Positions 26,474 to 36,626 are shown, counted from the first letter of the stretch. The stretch: 64,000 nucleotides of DNA from Rhizobium jaguaris (GCF_003627755.1 NZ_CP032695.1:310001-374000); one strand, 5' to 3'. Notes: generated by a model not told the origin, from the letters alone. Numbers and translations are program-made.

Positions 26474-26488
26474 ATGATATGCGATCAT
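26474..26488. promoter_or_regulatory. T-N11-A dyad, putative LysR box of the catechol operon
   Basis: ATGAT-N5-ATCAT is a perfect 5-bp dyad with the T-N11-A spacing typical of LTTR sites. It lies 68 bases upstream of the dioxygenase start in the 200-base spacer, a likely site for the regulator encoded at 22156-23064. Confidence 0.5.
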
Positions 26489-26606
26489 ACCCGAGGATGC
26501 TTTCGCATCGGTGACGGGCGGCCAGGGACGATCCTTTAGCTCGCCAATTGGACGGTCGCCTGACGGCGAACGGCGTTGCCTAGCCATTCGCCTGCAATGC
26601 CAGACG

Positions 26607-27350
26607 TCAATGGTGGCAACACCCGCCTTCGTCCATAGCGGTTGGTGGCACGAAAGCGGCGAATTGCTGCTCGAGCGCCTTTACAACACCGGCCCGCCAA
26701 CCATCGGCAATCTGTTCGGAGAAAGGATCGGGAAAGATGTCCTCCTCGCCTCTTTCCAAGCCGTCGAGGATTCCCGCTGCCACCAGGCCAACCTCCGATT
26801 TCGGAACGTCGAAACCGCGTGTCATGTCGGTGTCGACCGGCCCCGTGAAGCAGGTGTGCACTTTGACGCCGCGAGCTGCCAGAAGGGCTCTGAGAGCCTG
26901 TGCGGCATTGTGTGCCGCAGCTTTCGAAATCGAGTAAGCCGGCGTCGAGGCGACCGAAACGAGCGCCGACAAAGAGAGATTGTTGACGATGACGCCTTTC
27001 GACCGCACCAGTTTAGGCAAAAATGCCTGAGTTACCCTCAGCATGCCGAAGCAGTTGACAGCCAGATGGCGGTTGATGATCTCGAAATCGCTAAAATCAT
27101 CTGGCGCGAAGATCCCCGCATTGTTGATCAGGATGTCGAGGCCTTCAATTTTCTCGGCCGCCTGCCGAATGTCGCCTTCGTTTGTGACATCCAGTCTGAT
27201 GAAGATGACGCGTTCGTCATCATGATGCTGATCGCTACGTGTTCCGGCATAGATGCGTTTTGCGCCGCGCCTCAACATCTCATCGACGAGGGCTCGGCCG
27301 ATGCCGCGGTTGGCTCCGGTGATCAGGACCGTTTTGTTTTCGATATTCAA
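26607..27350 (-). CDS. short-chain dehydrogenase/reductase
   Basis: A 247-residue classical SDR: VLITGANRGIGRALVDE, LDILINNAGIF, and LSLSALVSVASTPAYSISK carrying the catalytic Ser, Tyr and Lys. Start is TTG at 27350, supported by AGGAG six bases upstream; no better ATG exists. It is transcribed toward the catechol operon but separated from it by 200 bases with a putative operator, so it may be a separate unit. A diol or alcohol dehydrogenation feeding catechol is conceivable but unproven. Confidence 0.82.
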   Translation of the reverse strand: MNIENKTVLITGANRGIGRALVDEMLRRGAKRIYAGTRSDQHHDDERVIFIRLDVTNEGDIRQAAEKIEGLDILINNAGIFAPDDFSDFEIINRHLAVNCFGMLRVTQAFLPKLVRSKGVIVNNLSLSALVSVASTPAYSISKAAAHNAAQALRALLAARGVKVHTCFTGPVDTDMTRGFDVPKSEVGLVAAGILDGLERGEEDIFPDPFSEQIADGWRAGVVKALEQQFAAFVPPTAMDEGGCCHH

Positions 27351-27663
27351 GACGTGCTCCTATAAGGCTGACTACGCCATCAGAAGGTTCTCTGATGATC
27401 GCCAGAAGACTAGGATCAGGCCAGATAGGAGTGGGAGTAACAAGTCTGGCGGGATTTAACAGGTGGGGTGACAACGGTTACGGCATCGTAGACCGATGCA
27501 CTCTCTGTATTCTCGTTGACGGCATTGCTGCCGGCAATGGTCTGCAAATTTGTCGGCTCGGACCTTATTGTGATCCTTGCTTGTCAATACAGCGATCGCG
27601 GATATAACCTTCATTTGAGGAGAGGCCGCGCCCGTGGAGGAAAGGACGCGACCATAGACGTTC
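27351..27663. other. divergent intergenic region, SDR / coxC
   Basis: 313 bases between the leftward SDR and the rightward coxC-like gene. It must hold both promoters. I see no clear dyad, repeat or sigma-54 element; the GGAGGAAAGG at 27637 is rather far (about 18 bases) from the coxC ATG. Confidence 0.45.
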
Positions 27664-28887
27664 ATGTTCGCTGGGCACGATCCATTTCTCGTGACGCTCT
27701 CAGTGGCGGTTGCGATCATGGGTGGCTACACCGGCTTCGGTCTGGCCGCCCGCATCCGCAGTTCGCCGGAGGCCAGCCCCCGGCTGCTGCTTGCCGGTGC
27801 GGCGGCATTTCTCGCCATCAGCATCTGGACCATGCATTTTATCGGTGTGCTTGCGGCGCCGATTCCGCCTGACGCCGTCTACCTCATGTTTCCGACCGTC
27901 GTGTCGTTTCTGATTTGTGCACTGGTGGTAGGTATTTCACTGTTCTTTGTCAGCATCGGCGAACGATCCAGCTTGCGCATCCTGGCTTCGGCACTGCTGC
28001 TTGGGCTCGGCGTTGCCTCGATGCACTATGTCGGCATTCACGGCCTCGCCGGTCATTTTAGTATCGAGCATGATCCTGGCATGGTTCTGCTCTCCGTCGT
28101 CATCGCTGTCGTTACTGCCTATGGCGGGCTTCGGATCTATCTAGCACGCCATGGCGGCTTTCGGCTTGCTTTCAGTGCGGTTGCCTTTGGTATCGCGGTT
28201 TCTGGTATGCATTATACGGCCATGTACGGCATGCATTTTCGGGCCGTGGAAGGCATGGATCAGATCATGGCGATGGATGGGCTTGCCGCCTCGCCACAGG
28301 TGCTGGCGTTGATCGTCGCTTTGCTGTGTTTCTTGATCGCGGTCGGCTTTTTGCTGTTTCTCGTCCCGGAAGCACGCCAGCGTCCGAATGTGGCCGTCTT
28401 GGACCCAACCGCCGATCTTCACGACAGCGGGACCGGGTCAGAACGGCAGGGTGCGGCGGTCGCCGTCCGGGCGCGGACGAAGGCTGCTCCGCTCGCGGGT
28501 CTTGGTCAGCCAGTACCACGATCGGTGGCGACACGCGTGCCGCTCGAAGCGGCAAACGGAATGCAGTTCATCGATGTGGCGGAGATCCGCAGTATTCGTG
28601 CCGATGCTCACTATACGCTCGTCCACGATGGCCAGCGCGAGCGCATGTGCTCCTGGCCGATTTCGGAGGCGGAATCGCAGCTTGCTCCTGACATCTTCAT
28701 GCGCGTTCACCGCAGCCATATCGTGGCGGTCCCGCATATAACCTTCATGCGCAGGGAAGGCGACGGCGCCGTTGTGGAGTTGGATGGCCCCGCTCCTCAT
28801 TTGGTGCCGGTGAGTCGCGCGAAGATCGCAGAGCTGAAAGCCCGCCTCGGACTTGCGAAGGGCGAGACTGCGAGAGCAGCCAGATAA
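27664..28887 (+). CDS. coxC: MHYT-domain membrane protein with LytTR DNA-binding domain (CoxC-like)
   Basis: A 407-residue membrane-anchored regulator. Residues 1-240 hold seven hydrophobic helices with three MHYT-type motifs (TMHFIGV, SMHYVGI, GMHYTAM) predicted to bind a metal such as copper and sense a small gas. After a variable linker, residues about 295-400 form a LytTR domain (FIDVAEIRSIRADAHYTLVHDG ... FMRVHRSHIVAV). This pairing is the architecture of CoxC and CoxH in carboxydotrophs. It lies 155 bases before coxM in the same direction, so it probably controls the CO-dehydrogenase operon from the membrane. Confidence 0.82.
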   Translation: MFAGHDPFLVTLSVAVAIMGGYTGFGLAARIRSSPEASPRLLLAGAAAFLAISIWTMHFIGVLAAPIPPDAVYLMFPTVVSFLICALVVGISLFFVSIGERSSLRILASALLLGLGVASMHYVGIHGLAGHFSIEHDPGMVLLSVVIAVVTAYGGLRIYLARHGGFRLAFSAVAFGIAVSGMHYTAMYGMHFRAVEGMDQIMAMDGLAASPQVLALIVALLCFLIAVGFLLFLVPEARQRPNVAVLDPTADLHDSGTGSERQGAAVAVRARTKAAPLAGLGQPVPRSVATRVPLEAANGMQFIDVAEIRSIRADAHYTLVHDGQRERMCSWPISEAESQLAPDIFMRVHRSHIVAVPHITFMRREGDGAVVELDGPAPHLVPVSRAKIAELKARLGLAKGETARAAR

Positions 28888-29042
28888 GTCAGCCAGGTTG
28901 ACGCAAATCGTGCGCCGAAAACCGCCTTTCGTGCGAAAATCCGCCCTTGGTGATTGATCTCCGCCGGTCAGCTTGCCCAGCGCCGATGACCGGGCAAATC
29001 CTCCCCTAAAGCGTCGTGTTCCGATCGAACGGGAGGAAGATC

Positions 29043-29906
29043 ATGATACCGGGCGCATTCGATTTCCATCGGCCGGAAACAGTCGCCGATGCGATCAGAC
29101 TTCTTTCCACGCTTGGCGATGAAGCCAGGCCGCTTGCGGGAGGGCATAGCCTCATCCCGATGATGAAGCTGAGGCTTGCTTCGCCCGAGCATCTCATCGA
29201 CCTTCACGGTATTGCGAGCCTCAGAGGTATCAAGCACAAGGGCGGCGACATCATCATCGGTGCGATGACAACGCAGCACGACCTTGTGGTCTCGCCGGAA
29301 ATCACAACCCTTCTGCCTATCCTTAGGGAGACGGCGCTGCTGATCGCCGATCCGCAGGTGCGCTATCGCGGCACGATCGGCGGCAATGTCGCAAACGGCG
29401 ATCCCGGCAACGACATGCCGGCGCTGATGCTGACCCTCAATGCGCACTACCGCCTCGAAGGGCCTGGCGGCGTGCGCGATGTCCCCGCGACCGACTTCTA
29501 TCAGGGCGCCTATTTCACCGCTCTGGAGCCCGGAGAGTTGCTGACCGAGATCGTCATTCCGCAACCGGTACAAGGTCACGGCTATGCCTACGAGAAGCTG
29601 AAGCGCAAGGTCGGGGACTATGCGACCGCGGCTGCGGCCGTGATGCTCACCCTCTCGGGCGGCAAGGTCGAAACCTGTCGCATCGGCCTGACCAATCTGT
29701 CGGAAACGGCGTTGCTTGCCGAAGACGCCGCCGCCGCCGTGATCGGGACGAGCCTCGACGAGGCAACCCTGCAGAAGGCCGGCGAGCTCGCGCGGCAGAT
29801 CATGCAGCCGGCAACGGATGGGCGAGGACCTGTCGAATACCGCAAGCATGTGGGCGGCATCATGGTCATGCGGGCGTTGAAGCGCGCCGCGGACCGCGCC
29901 GTGTGA
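29043..29906 (+). CDS. coxM: carbon-monoxide dehydrogenase medium (FAD) subunit
   Basis: A 287-residue flavoprotein subunit of a molybdenum hydroxylase. FAD-binding signatures are [15 protein letters not shown] (about 32-46) and [19 protein letters not shown] (about 108-126). The C-terminal CO_deh_flav_C domain follows. Start chosen at ATG 29043, preceded by GGGAGGA. It passes electrons from the iron-sulphur subunit to the quinone pool. First structural gene of the M-S-L order diagnostic of form I enzymes. Confidence 0.92.
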   Translation: MIPGAFDFHRPETVADAIRLLSTLGDEARPLAGGHSLIPMMKLRLASPEHLIDLHGIASLRGIKHKGGDIIIGAMTTQHDLVVSPEITTLLPILRETALLIADPQVRYRGTIGGNVANGDPGNDMPALMLTLNAHYRLEGPGGVRDVPATDFYQGAYFTALEPGELLTEIVIPQPVQGHGYAYEKLKRKVGDYATAAAAVMLTLSGGKVETCRIGLTNLSETALLAEDAAAAVIGTSLDEATLQKAGELARQIMQPATDGRGPVEYRKHVGGIMVMRALKRAADRAV

Positions 29907-29916
29907 GGAGGCAACA

Positions 29917-30417
29917 ATGGCGAAAACTCATGTGACAATGACGGTGAACGGTGCCGAGGTGGAGGGCCTTGTCGAGCCGCGAATGCTGCTCGTTCATTTC
30001 ATCCGCGAAAACTTGGCCCTGACCGGCACCCATATCGGCTGCGAGACCACCCATTGCGGTGCTTGCACCGTCGATCTCGACGGCATGTCGGTCAAGAGCT
30101 GCACCGTCTTTGCGGTGCAGGCGCAGGGATCGCAGATCACCACGATCGAAGGAATCGCCAATCCCGATGGCACGTTGTCGGCTCTTCAGGAAGGCTTTCG
30201 CCAGATGCACGGCCTGCAATGCGGCTTCTGCACGCCGGGCATGATCGTGCGCGCCCACAGGCTGCTGCAGGAAAATCCGAACCCCACCGAGGAAGAAATC
30301 CGCTTTGGCATCGCTGGCAATCTGTGTCGCTGCACGGGTTACCAGAACATCGTCAAGGCCATCCAATATGCCGCCGCAAAAATCAACGGCGTTGAATTCA
30401 AGGAGGCGGCAGAATGA
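29917..30417 (+). CDS. coxS: carbon-monoxide dehydrogenase small (2Fe-2S) subunit
   Basis: A 166-residue subunit with two [2Fe-2S] clusters. The plant-ferredoxin-type site reads [16 protein letters not shown] with a further Cys in VKSC; the second site reads QCGFCTPGM and [11 protein letters not shown]. Length and order match CoxS. Electron relay between the molybdopterin centre of CoxL and the FAD of CoxM. It ends four bases into coxL (ATGA), so the two are translationally coupled. TGAGGAGGC precedes the ATG. Confidence 0.93.
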   Translation: MAKTHVTMTVNGAEVEGLVEPRMLLVHFIRENLALTGTHIGCETTHCGACTVDLDGMSVKSCTVFAVQAQGSQITTIEGIANPDGTLSALQEGFRQMHGLQCGFCTPGMIVRAHRLLQENPNPTEEEIRFGIAGNLCRCTGYQNIVKAIQYAAAKINGVEFKEAAE

Positions 30418-32834
30418 ACGAGATGACCGTCACGCGCGAGCAGCGCGAAGCGAAGCTTGAGGGCATGGGCTGCAAACGCAAGCGGGTGGAGGACATTCGC
30501 TTCACCCAGGGCAAGGGCAATTACGTCGATGACGTCAAGCTGCCCGGTATGCTGCACGGGGATTTCGTCCGCTCGCCGTATCCGCACGCTCGCATCAAAT
30601 CGATCGACAAGGACAAGGCGCTGAAGGTGCCGGGCGTTCTCGCCGTGCTGACGGCGGAAGACCTCAAGGGCGTCAATCTCGCCTGGATGCCGACGCTGGC
30701 CGGCGACGTCCAGATGGTGCTTGCCGATGGCAAGGTGCTGTTTCAGAACCAGGAAGTCGCGTTCGTCGTCGCAACCGACCGCTACGCCGCAGACGATGGC
30801 ATCAATGCTGTCGAAGTCGAATATGAGGCATTGCCGGTTCTGATCGATCCCTTCCATTCGATGGACCCGGATGCACCTGTTCTGCGCGAAGACATCAAGG
30901 ACAAGAAAGACGGGGCGCACGGGCCGCGCAAGCATCCCAACCACATCTTCGAATGGACGGTCGGCGACAAGGACCTGACAGACGCGGCTTTCCGCAAAGC
31001 GGAGGTGACGATCAAGGAGCTGATCTCCTATCACCGCACGCATCCGTCGCCGCTCGAAACCTGCCAATGCCTTTGCTCCTTCGATAAGGTCAAAGGTGAG
31101 CTGACGATTTGGGGCACATTCCAGGCGCCGCATGTCATCCGTACGGTTGTTGCGTTGATCTCCAAGATCCCGGAACACAAGATCCATGTGATCTCCCCGG
31201 ATATCGGCGGGGGCTTCGGCAACAAGGTCGGCGCGTATCCGGGCTATATCTGCTCCGCCGTCGCATCGATCGTCACCGGCAAGCCGGTGAAATGGGTCGA
31301 GGACCGGATCGAGAACCTGACCAGTACCTCCTTTGCCCGCGATTATCACATGACCGCCGAAATCGCCGCGACGAAGGAAGGGAAGGTCACCGGCCTGCGT
31401 GTGCATGTGCTTGCCGATCACGGCGCCTTCGACGCCTGCGCCGATCCGTCCAAATGGCCGGCCGGCTTCTTCAACATCGTCACCGGCTCCTATGACTTTC
31501 CGACGGCGCATCTGGCGGTCGACGGTGTCTATACCAACAAGGCGCCCGGTGGCGTCGCTTATCGCTGCTCTTTCCGGGTGACCGAGGCGGCCTATTGCAT
31601 CGAGCGGGCGATGGACATCCTTGCCCAGAAGCTTGGCATGGATCCGGTGGAACTTAGGTTGAAGAACTTCATTCGGCCCGAACAGTTTCCGTATCATTCG
31701 GCGCTCGGATGGGAATATGACTCCGGCGATTACCACACCGCTATGAAGAAAATGATGGAGACGGTCGATTACGCCGGCCTCCGTCGTGAGCAGGCCGAAA
31801 AACGCGACGCCTTCAAGCGCGGCGAAACTCGCGAGATCATGGGGCTCGGCGTTTCCTTCTTCACCGAAATCGTTGGCGCCGGACCGTCAAAGAATTGCGA
31901 TATTCTCGGCATCGCTATGTTCGACAGTTGCGAAATCCGCCTGCATCCAACCGGCTCCGGCATTGCCCGCATGGGAACGAAGAGCCAGGGCCAGGGCCAT
32001 GAGACGACCTGGGCGCAGATCATCGCCACGGAACTCGGCATCCCGGCCGACGATATTACGGTCGAGGAAGGCAATACCGATACCGCGCCCTACGGCCTCG
32101 GCACCTATGGTTCCCGCTCGACCCCCGTTGCAGGGGCGGCGATCGCCATGGCGGCGCGCAAGATCAGGGCCAAGGCGCAGATGATTGCCGCCTATATGCT
32201 CGAGATCCATGAGGACGATCTCGAATGGGATATCGACGGCTTCCGGGTGAAGGGCCTGCCGGAGAAGTTCAAGTCGATGAAGGATATTTGCTGGGCCGCT
32301 TACAACGCGCCGCCGCCAGGATTGGAGCCTGGGCTGGAGGCGGTCAGCTATTACGACCCGCCGAATATGACCTATCCTTTCGGCGCCTATCTCTGCGTCA
32401 TGGATATTGATGTCGATACCGGTGTCTACAAGGTGCGCCGCTTCTATGCACTGGACGATTGCGGCACCCGCATCAATCCGATGATCATTGAAGGACAAGT
32501 GCATGGCGGGCTGACCGAAGCCTTTGCGATCGCTATGGGCCAGGAGATCCGTTACGATAATGACGGCAACGTCGTAACCGGCTCTTTCATGGACTTCTTC
32601 ATGCCGACGGCGGTCGAAACGCCCCATTGGGAAACGGATTTTACCGTGACGCCTTCGCCCCATCACCCGATCGGCGCCAAGGGTGTCGGAGAAAGCCCGA
32701 ACGTCGGCGGTGTTCCCGCCTTTTCCAATGCTGTCAACGATGCCTTCTCGTTTCTCGGCTCGACGCACATCCAGATGCCGCATGACTTCTGGCGCAACTG
32801 GCAGGCGGCGAAACGTCTCGGGGCGATCGCCTGA
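30414..32834 (+). CDS. coxL: carbon-monoxide dehydrogenase large (Mo-Cu) subunit, form I
   Basis: An 806-residue molybdopterin subunit. The active-site loop is AYRCSFR with Cys385, the residue that carries copper in form I enzymes (Cys388 in Oligotropha). Glu760 in GAKGVGESP corresponds to its Glu763, with the same offset of three. This motif separates true CO dehydrogenases from form II homologs (AYRGAGR) and from xanthine-type hydroxylases. Other signatures include GGGFGNKVG and a Gln-rich [12 protein letters not shown]. Predicted to oxidise CO to CO2 at the cytoplasmic membrane side. No frameshift or missing region is visible against the usual length of about 800-809. Confidence 0.94.
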   Translation: MNEMTVTREQREAKLEGMGCKRKRVEDIRFTQGKGNYVDDVKLPGMLHGDFVRSPYPHARIKSIDKDKALKVPGVLAVLTAEDLKGVNLAWMPTLAGDVQMVLADGKVLFQNQEVAFVVATDRYAADDGINAVEVEYEALPVLIDPFHSMDPDAPVLREDIKDKKDGAHGPRKHPNHIFEWTVGDKDLTDAAFRKAEVTIKELISYHRTHPSPLETCQCLCSFDKVKGELTIWGTFQAPHVIRTVVALISKIPEHKIHVISPDIGGGFGNKVGAYPGYICSAVASIVTGKPVKWVEDRIENLTSTSFARDYHMTAEIAATKEGKVTGLRVHVLADHGAFDACADPSKWPAGFFNIVTGSYDFPTAHLAVDGVYTNKAPGGVAYRCSFRVTEAAYCIERAMDILAQKLGMDPVELRLKNFIRPEQFPYHSALGWEYDSGDYHTAMKKMMETVDYAGLRREQAEKRDAFKRGETREIMGLGVSFFTEIVGAGPSKNCDILGIAMFDSCEIRLHPTGSGIARMGTKSQGQGHETTWAQIIATELGIPADDITVEEGNTDTAPYGLGTYGSRSTPVAGAAIAMAARKIRAKAQMIAAYMLEIHEDDLEWDIDGFRVKGLPEKFKSMKDICWAAYNAPPPGLEPGLEAVSYYDPPNMTYPFGAYLCVMDIDVDTGVYKVRRFYALDDCGTRINPMIIEGQVHGGLTEAFAIAMGQEIRYDNDGNVVTGSFMDFFMPTAVETPHWETDFTVTPSPHHPIGAKGVGESPNVGGVPAFSNAVNDAFSFLGSTHIQMPHDFWRNWQAAKRLGAIA

Positions 32835-32849
32835 CCGGAACCGCGTCTC

Positions 32850-33800
32850 ATGTCCTCCACACGATCTGATTCCCACGATAAAAACGGCCTCCTCTCCGGA
32901 AACGGAGAGGGGGCGAAACGGGGCGAGGTTCTACCACGCCAGGTGATCACTGAGCGGCTTGTTGCGGCCGGCTATATCGCTGATCGTAATCTTGCGACCG
33001 CCATCGCCCTCATGCAGATGCTCGGCCGGCCTTTACTGCTGGAGGGAGAGGCCGGCGTCGGCAAGACGGAAGTGGCCAAGGCGCTCGCGATCGCGCATGA
33101 GACGGAACTAATCCGGCTGCAATGTTATGAAGGCCTCGACCAGTCCGCGGCGCTTTATGAATGGAACTATCAGCGGCAATTGCTGGCCATCCAGGCGCGG
33201 CAGGGCATGGACGCCGCCGAGATCGAGCGTGGGATATTTTCCGAGGACTATCTTCTTGAAAGACCGCTGTTGGCGGCGATCCGACGCCCGCGTCCGCCTG
33301 TCCTGCTTGTCGACGAGATTGATCGCGCCGACGAGGAGTTCGAAGCTTTCCTGTTGGAATTGCTGTCAGATTTTCAGATATCCATTCCTGAGCTCGGGAC
33401 GGTGCGAGCCACGTCCATACCGCATGTGGTCCTGACCTCGAACGGGACACGCGAGCTCTCCGATGCGCTGCGCCGACGCTGCCTGTATCACTATGTCGAC
33501 TATCCGGATGTCGACCGCGAGGCGCGCATCATCATGGCTCGGGTAGCCGGCGCCGGTGCATCATTGGCGCTGCAGGTTGCTCGTTTGGTCGAAAAGATCC
33601 GCAAAGAGGATCTGCGGAAGGTGCCCGGCGTGGCGGAAACGCTCGATTGGGCAGCCGTACTCGTCGGCCTTGATATTGTCGACCTGCATGCGGAGCCCGA
33701 GACCGTCCATGAGACGCTGATGTGTCTTTTGAAGACGCGGGAGGATCGCGTGCGGATCAGTCGCGAGGTGACGGAGCGCCTGCTTGGGAGGGTCGCATGA
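32850..33800 (+). CDS. coxD: CoxD-like MoxR-type AAA+ ATPase
   Basis: A 316-residue AAA+ protein: Walker A LLEGEAGVGKTEVAKA, Walker B VLLVDEIDRADEEF, sensor LTSNGTRELSDALRRRC. In carboxydotrophs CoxD is a membrane-associated ATPase needed to assemble the [CuSMoO2] centre of CoxL. The first about 30 residues (to LPRQ) are not family-like; a GTG near 32943 (VITERLVAAGYIAD) is a possible alternative start. It overlaps coxE by ATGA. Together with CoxE it likely forms a MoxR-VWA chaperone pair. Confidence 0.88.
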   Translation: MSSTRSDSHDKNGLLSGNGEGAKRGEVLPRQVITERLVAAGYIADRNLATAIALMQMLGRPLLLEGEAGVGKTEVAKALAIAHETELIRLQCYEGLDQSAALYEWNYQRQLLAIQARQGMDAAEIERGIFSEDYLLERPLLAAIRRPRPPVLLVDEIDRADEEFEAFLLELLSDFQISIPELGTVRATSIPHVVLTSNGTRELSDALRRRCLYHYVDYPDVDREARIIMARVAGAGASLALQVARLVEKIRKEDLRKVPGVAETLDWAAVLVGLDIVDLHAEPETVHETLMCLLKTREDRVRISREVTERLLGRVA

Positions 33801-34999
33801 GCTGCTGCGATACGCTTCTGACTGCGGACGACATGAACGAATTTTCGCGCCTGGTTGCGAAGAGGCTCGCCGCTTTCCTGCGCACGCTTCGGGATAATGC
33901 ATTCGCCGTCGGATTGAAGGAAGGTCAGGACGCCGCGTCGCTGATGCAGACGGAGATGGCGACCAGACCCGACTTGCTGCGTTCGGCTTTCAAGCATCTC
34001 TTTTGTGCCCGCAAGGCCGATTGGGACCGATTCGACGGGGTATTCGACGCCTTCTGGCTCGGCAAGCATCTGCGCTCCCGTGCGATCGTCTCGGATGCAT
34101 CCAAGCCGTCCGGCAGTTCACAAGCTCAAGCCGCAGCCGATGATGCCAGGAGTGGGCCGGCCCTTGGCGATCAATTGCCGAAATCGGATGAGACGGACGA
34201 TCGGGCAGGCGGGAGCGAAGGCCGTATGGAGGGTGCATCGCGGGTCGAAAGCCTTCAACAGACGGATTTCCGCAAACTGTCCGATCCGGACGCTATAGAA
34301 AAAGCACATATGATCGCCGCCCGGCTTGCCGCCGCCATGCGCGTCCGTTTGACCCGCCGGGATGTGGCCCGCCGCAAGGGGTATCGCCTCGACCTCAGGC
34401 GTACCATCCATCGCAATGTCAGCCATGGCGGCGTTCCGATCAATCCTGTGCGGCGCCGGCGTAAGACAAAGCCGTTGCGGCTCGTCATGCTGCTCGACGC
34501 TTCCGGCTCGATGAGCATGTATACCGGCATTTTCCTGCGCTTCATGCACGGCGTTCTCGACGCCTTTCGCGAGGCGGAAGCCTTTCTTTTCCACACGCAG
34601 CTTGCCCATGTCTCCGACGCGATGAAGGAGCGGGATGCCGCCCGTGCGCTCGATCGGCTGTCGATGATGGTGCAGGGCGCCGGCGGTGGCACGCGGATCG
34701 GCGAATGCCTGCAAACTTTCAATCGCGCCTATGCCGAACGGGTGATCCATTCGCGGACCTGCGTGATGATCGTCTCCGACGGCTACGAGACCGGCGATGC
34801 GGCATTGCTCGGCCGGGAAATGGCGGCGCTCGCGCGTCGCTGCCGACGGATCGTATGGCTCAACCCAATGATGGGCTGGGACGGTTATACGCCGGAAGCC
34901 TCAGGTATCAAGGCGGCATTGCCTTATGTGGACTTGCATGCGCCTGCCCATTCCTTGGAGAGCCTGGCGGCACTCGAACCCTATCTGGCCAAACTCTGA
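33797..34999 (+). CDS. coxE: CoxE-like von Willebrand factor A domain protein
   Basis: A 400-residue VWA protein. The C-terminal half holds the MIDAS site in MLLDASGSMSMY and the matching Thr in GGGTRIGECL, with the Asp in VSDGYETGD. The N-terminal half is helical with a charged, low-complexity section at about 105-155. Start is the ATG overlapping the coxD stop. Partner of CoxD in maturing the Cu-Mo site; in the family both are required for active enzyme. Confidence 0.88.
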   Translation: MSCCDTLLTADDMNEFSRLVAKRLAAFLRTLRDNAFAVGLKEGQDAASLMQTEMATRPDLLRSAFKHLFCARKADWDRFDGVFDAFWLGKHLRSRAIVSDASKPSGSSQAQAAADDARSGPALGDQLPKSDETDDRAGGSEGRMEGASRVESLQQTDFRKLSDPDAIEKAHMIAARLAAAMRVRLTRRDVARRKGYRLDLRRTIHRNVSHGGVPINPVRRRRKTKPLRLVMLLDASGSMSMYTGIFLRFMHGVLDAFREAEAFLFHTQLAHVSDAMKERDAARALDRLSMMVQGAGGGTRIGECLQTFNRAYAERVIHSRTCVMIVSDGYETGDAALLGREMAALARRCRRIVWLNPMMGWDGYTPEASGIKAALPYVDLHAPAHSLESLAALEPYLAKL

Positions 35000-35011
35000 G
35001 GCAGGGATGTC

Positions 35012-35848
35012 ATGACCGCCCATGTCGATGTGATGGAGTTGGTATCAAGAATGCGGTCCGCGGACGAAGCCTTCGTGCTCGCGACCGTCGTCCGCACGGT
35101 TTCGGTGACGGCCGCGAAAGCCGGAGCCAAGGCCGTGATCCGGCCCGACGGTACGATTGCGGCCGGGTGGATCGGCGGCGGCTGCGCCCGCGGCGCGGTC
35201 CTGAAGGCCGCACAGGATGCGCTGCTCGATGGCGAGTCGCGACTTGTCTCGGTTCAGCCTGAAAATCTTCTCGCCGAACTGGGCGTCCAGCCGGGCGAAA
35301 GTCGCGAGGGCATCCGCTTCGCCAAGAATACGTGTCCGAGCAAGGGTACGATGGACATCTTTGTCGAACCGGTACTGCCGCGCCCGTCCCTCGTAATCCT
35401 GGGGGCAAGTCCGGTCGCGATCGCATTGGCCGATCTTGCGCGGTACTTTGGATTTCACATAACCGCTGCAGCTCCGCCGGCCGATTTTACCGAGAGACCG
35501 AACGCCGATCTGCTTGTTGAGGGATTCGATATTCCGGAGACCTATTCTGCGCACTGCTACATCGTCGTTTCGACACAGAGCAAAGGCGACGAAGCAGCGC
35601 TGAGAGCGGCACTGAAGGCAGATGCCGCCTATCTCGGCTTTGTCGGCAGCCGGCGGAAAATAGCGGTGCTCAAGGCAAAGCTTGCCGCCGACGGCATCGA
35701 CGCCGCCGCGCTGGCCAGGATCAAGGCTCCGGCCGGGCTCGATCTCGGGGCGATTACGCCGGAAGAGATAGCACTCTCGATTCTTGCCGAGATCATCGAA
35801 CGGCGCAGGCATGGGCAACGCCAGCCTGCCGGCCGCCAATCATCATGA
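35012..35848 (+). CDS. coxF: CoxF / XdhC-family maturation protein
   Basis: A 278-residue XdhC/CoxF protein. The N-terminal XdhC_CoxI domain has ATVVRTVSVTAAKAGAKAVI and GWIGGGCARGAVLKAA; the C-terminal Rossmann-like domain has LVILGASPVAIALADLAR and YLGFVGSRRKIAVL. XdhC proteins deliver and sulphurate the molybdenum cofactor. It is 12 bases after coxE. No separate coxI homolog is present in the window, so this gene may fill that role as well. Confidence 0.85.
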   Translation: MTAHVDVMELVSRMRSADEAFVLATVVRTVSVTAAKAGAKAVIRPDGTIAAGWIGGGCARGAVLKAAQDALLDGESRLVSVQPENLLAELGVQPGESREGIRFAKNTCPSKGTMDIFVEPVLPRPSLVILGASPVAIALADLARYFGFHITAAAPPADFTERPNADLLVEGFDIPETYSAHCYIVVSTQSKGDEAALRAALKADAAYLGFVGSRRKIAVLKAKLAADGIDAAALARIKAPAGLDLGAITPEEIALSILAEIIERRRHGQRQPAGRQSS

Positions 35849-35863
35849 AAGAGGAGTTCTGAT

Positions 35864-36328
35864 ATGGATATGACAGGCAGCGAGCGGATTGACGCGCCCT
35901 TGAAAACCGTCTGGCAGGCGCTCAACGACCCCGACATCCTGCGCCAATGCATTCCCGGCTGCGAGAGGCTGGAAAAGATGTCCGATACCGATATGACGGC
36001 AACCGTTTCGCTTAAGATCGGTCCAATCAAGGCCCGGTTTGAAGGTGCCGTGCAACTGACCAATCTCAATCCACCGAATTCTTATCGCATTGCAGGCGAG
36101 GGCAAAGGCGGTGTCGTTGGTTTTGCCAAGGGCGGAGCCGACGTGCAACTGCACTCCGAAGGACTGGACGTCACGGTTCTCAGTTACGTGGTGAAGGCTG
36201 ACGTGGGTGGAAAAATCGCCCAGCTTGGCGCGCGCCTGATCGATTCCACGGCCAAGAAACTAGCGGCCGAATTCTTTGCTACCTTTCGGGAGACAGTCGG
36301 CAAATCACAGGAAAGATTGGCAAGTTGA
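35864..36328 (+). CDS. coxG: CoxG-like SRPBCC protein
   Basis: A 154-residue START/SRPBCC-fold protein: MTGSERIDAPLKTVWQALND, IPGCERLEKM, then VGGKIAQLGARLIDSTAKKL, all hallmarks of CoxG. CoxG is thought to anchor CO dehydrogenase to the membrane, usually through a C-terminal tail; this one ends directly after the folded domain and lacks a hydrophobic anchor, as shorter members do. The start follows AGAGGAG. It is the last recognisable gene of the cluster; coxH, coxI and coxK are not found. Confidence 0.85.
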   Translation: MDMTGSERIDAPLKTVWQALNDPDILRQCIPGCERLEKMSDTDMTATVSLKIGPIKARFEGAVQLTNLNPPNSYRIAGEGKGGVVGFAKGGADVQLHSEGLDVTVLSYVVKADVGGKIAQLGARLIDSTAKKLAAEFFATFRETVGKSQERLAS

Positions 36329-36626
36329 CAACGGCATCATTTCGCCGCTGTTGAGATTTGCCGAGGCCCATCCGAAAATCGTGATCGATTTTTTTGCCGC
36401 GACCGGCAATGTCTGCGTCTCCTGCCATGCCAATCCAGCTGAAATCTCGTACACGAACTGGGACACAGCCAACACCGATCAGTGGACCGGCATCTTGCAT
36501 TTCGAGCGTGAGTTCCAAAGCGTGTCGCGATCTTTCACTTTCGCTCCTTGCGCCTTAGACACTTGACTTTGCGCATGTCGTTATCGCAACGCTGCTCTGG
36601 TTGATTGGGGCCGCTTGATTGAGCGG
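36329..36626. other. intergenic stretch without a recognised gene
   Basis: 298 bases between coxG and the convergent small secreted-protein gene. A rightward frame runs through it (36276-36566) but its composition is not protein-like. No strong terminator seen. Confidence 0.45.

Noticed and set aside
26511..27365. A 284-codon plus-strand frame across the SDR gene.
   Set aside because: The opposite strand encodes a classical SDR with all motifs; the plus frame has none.
28898..28910. TTGACGCAAATCG before coxM considered as an Fnr/FixK box.
   Set aside because: The second half-site does not match TCAA; only the TTGA half is present.
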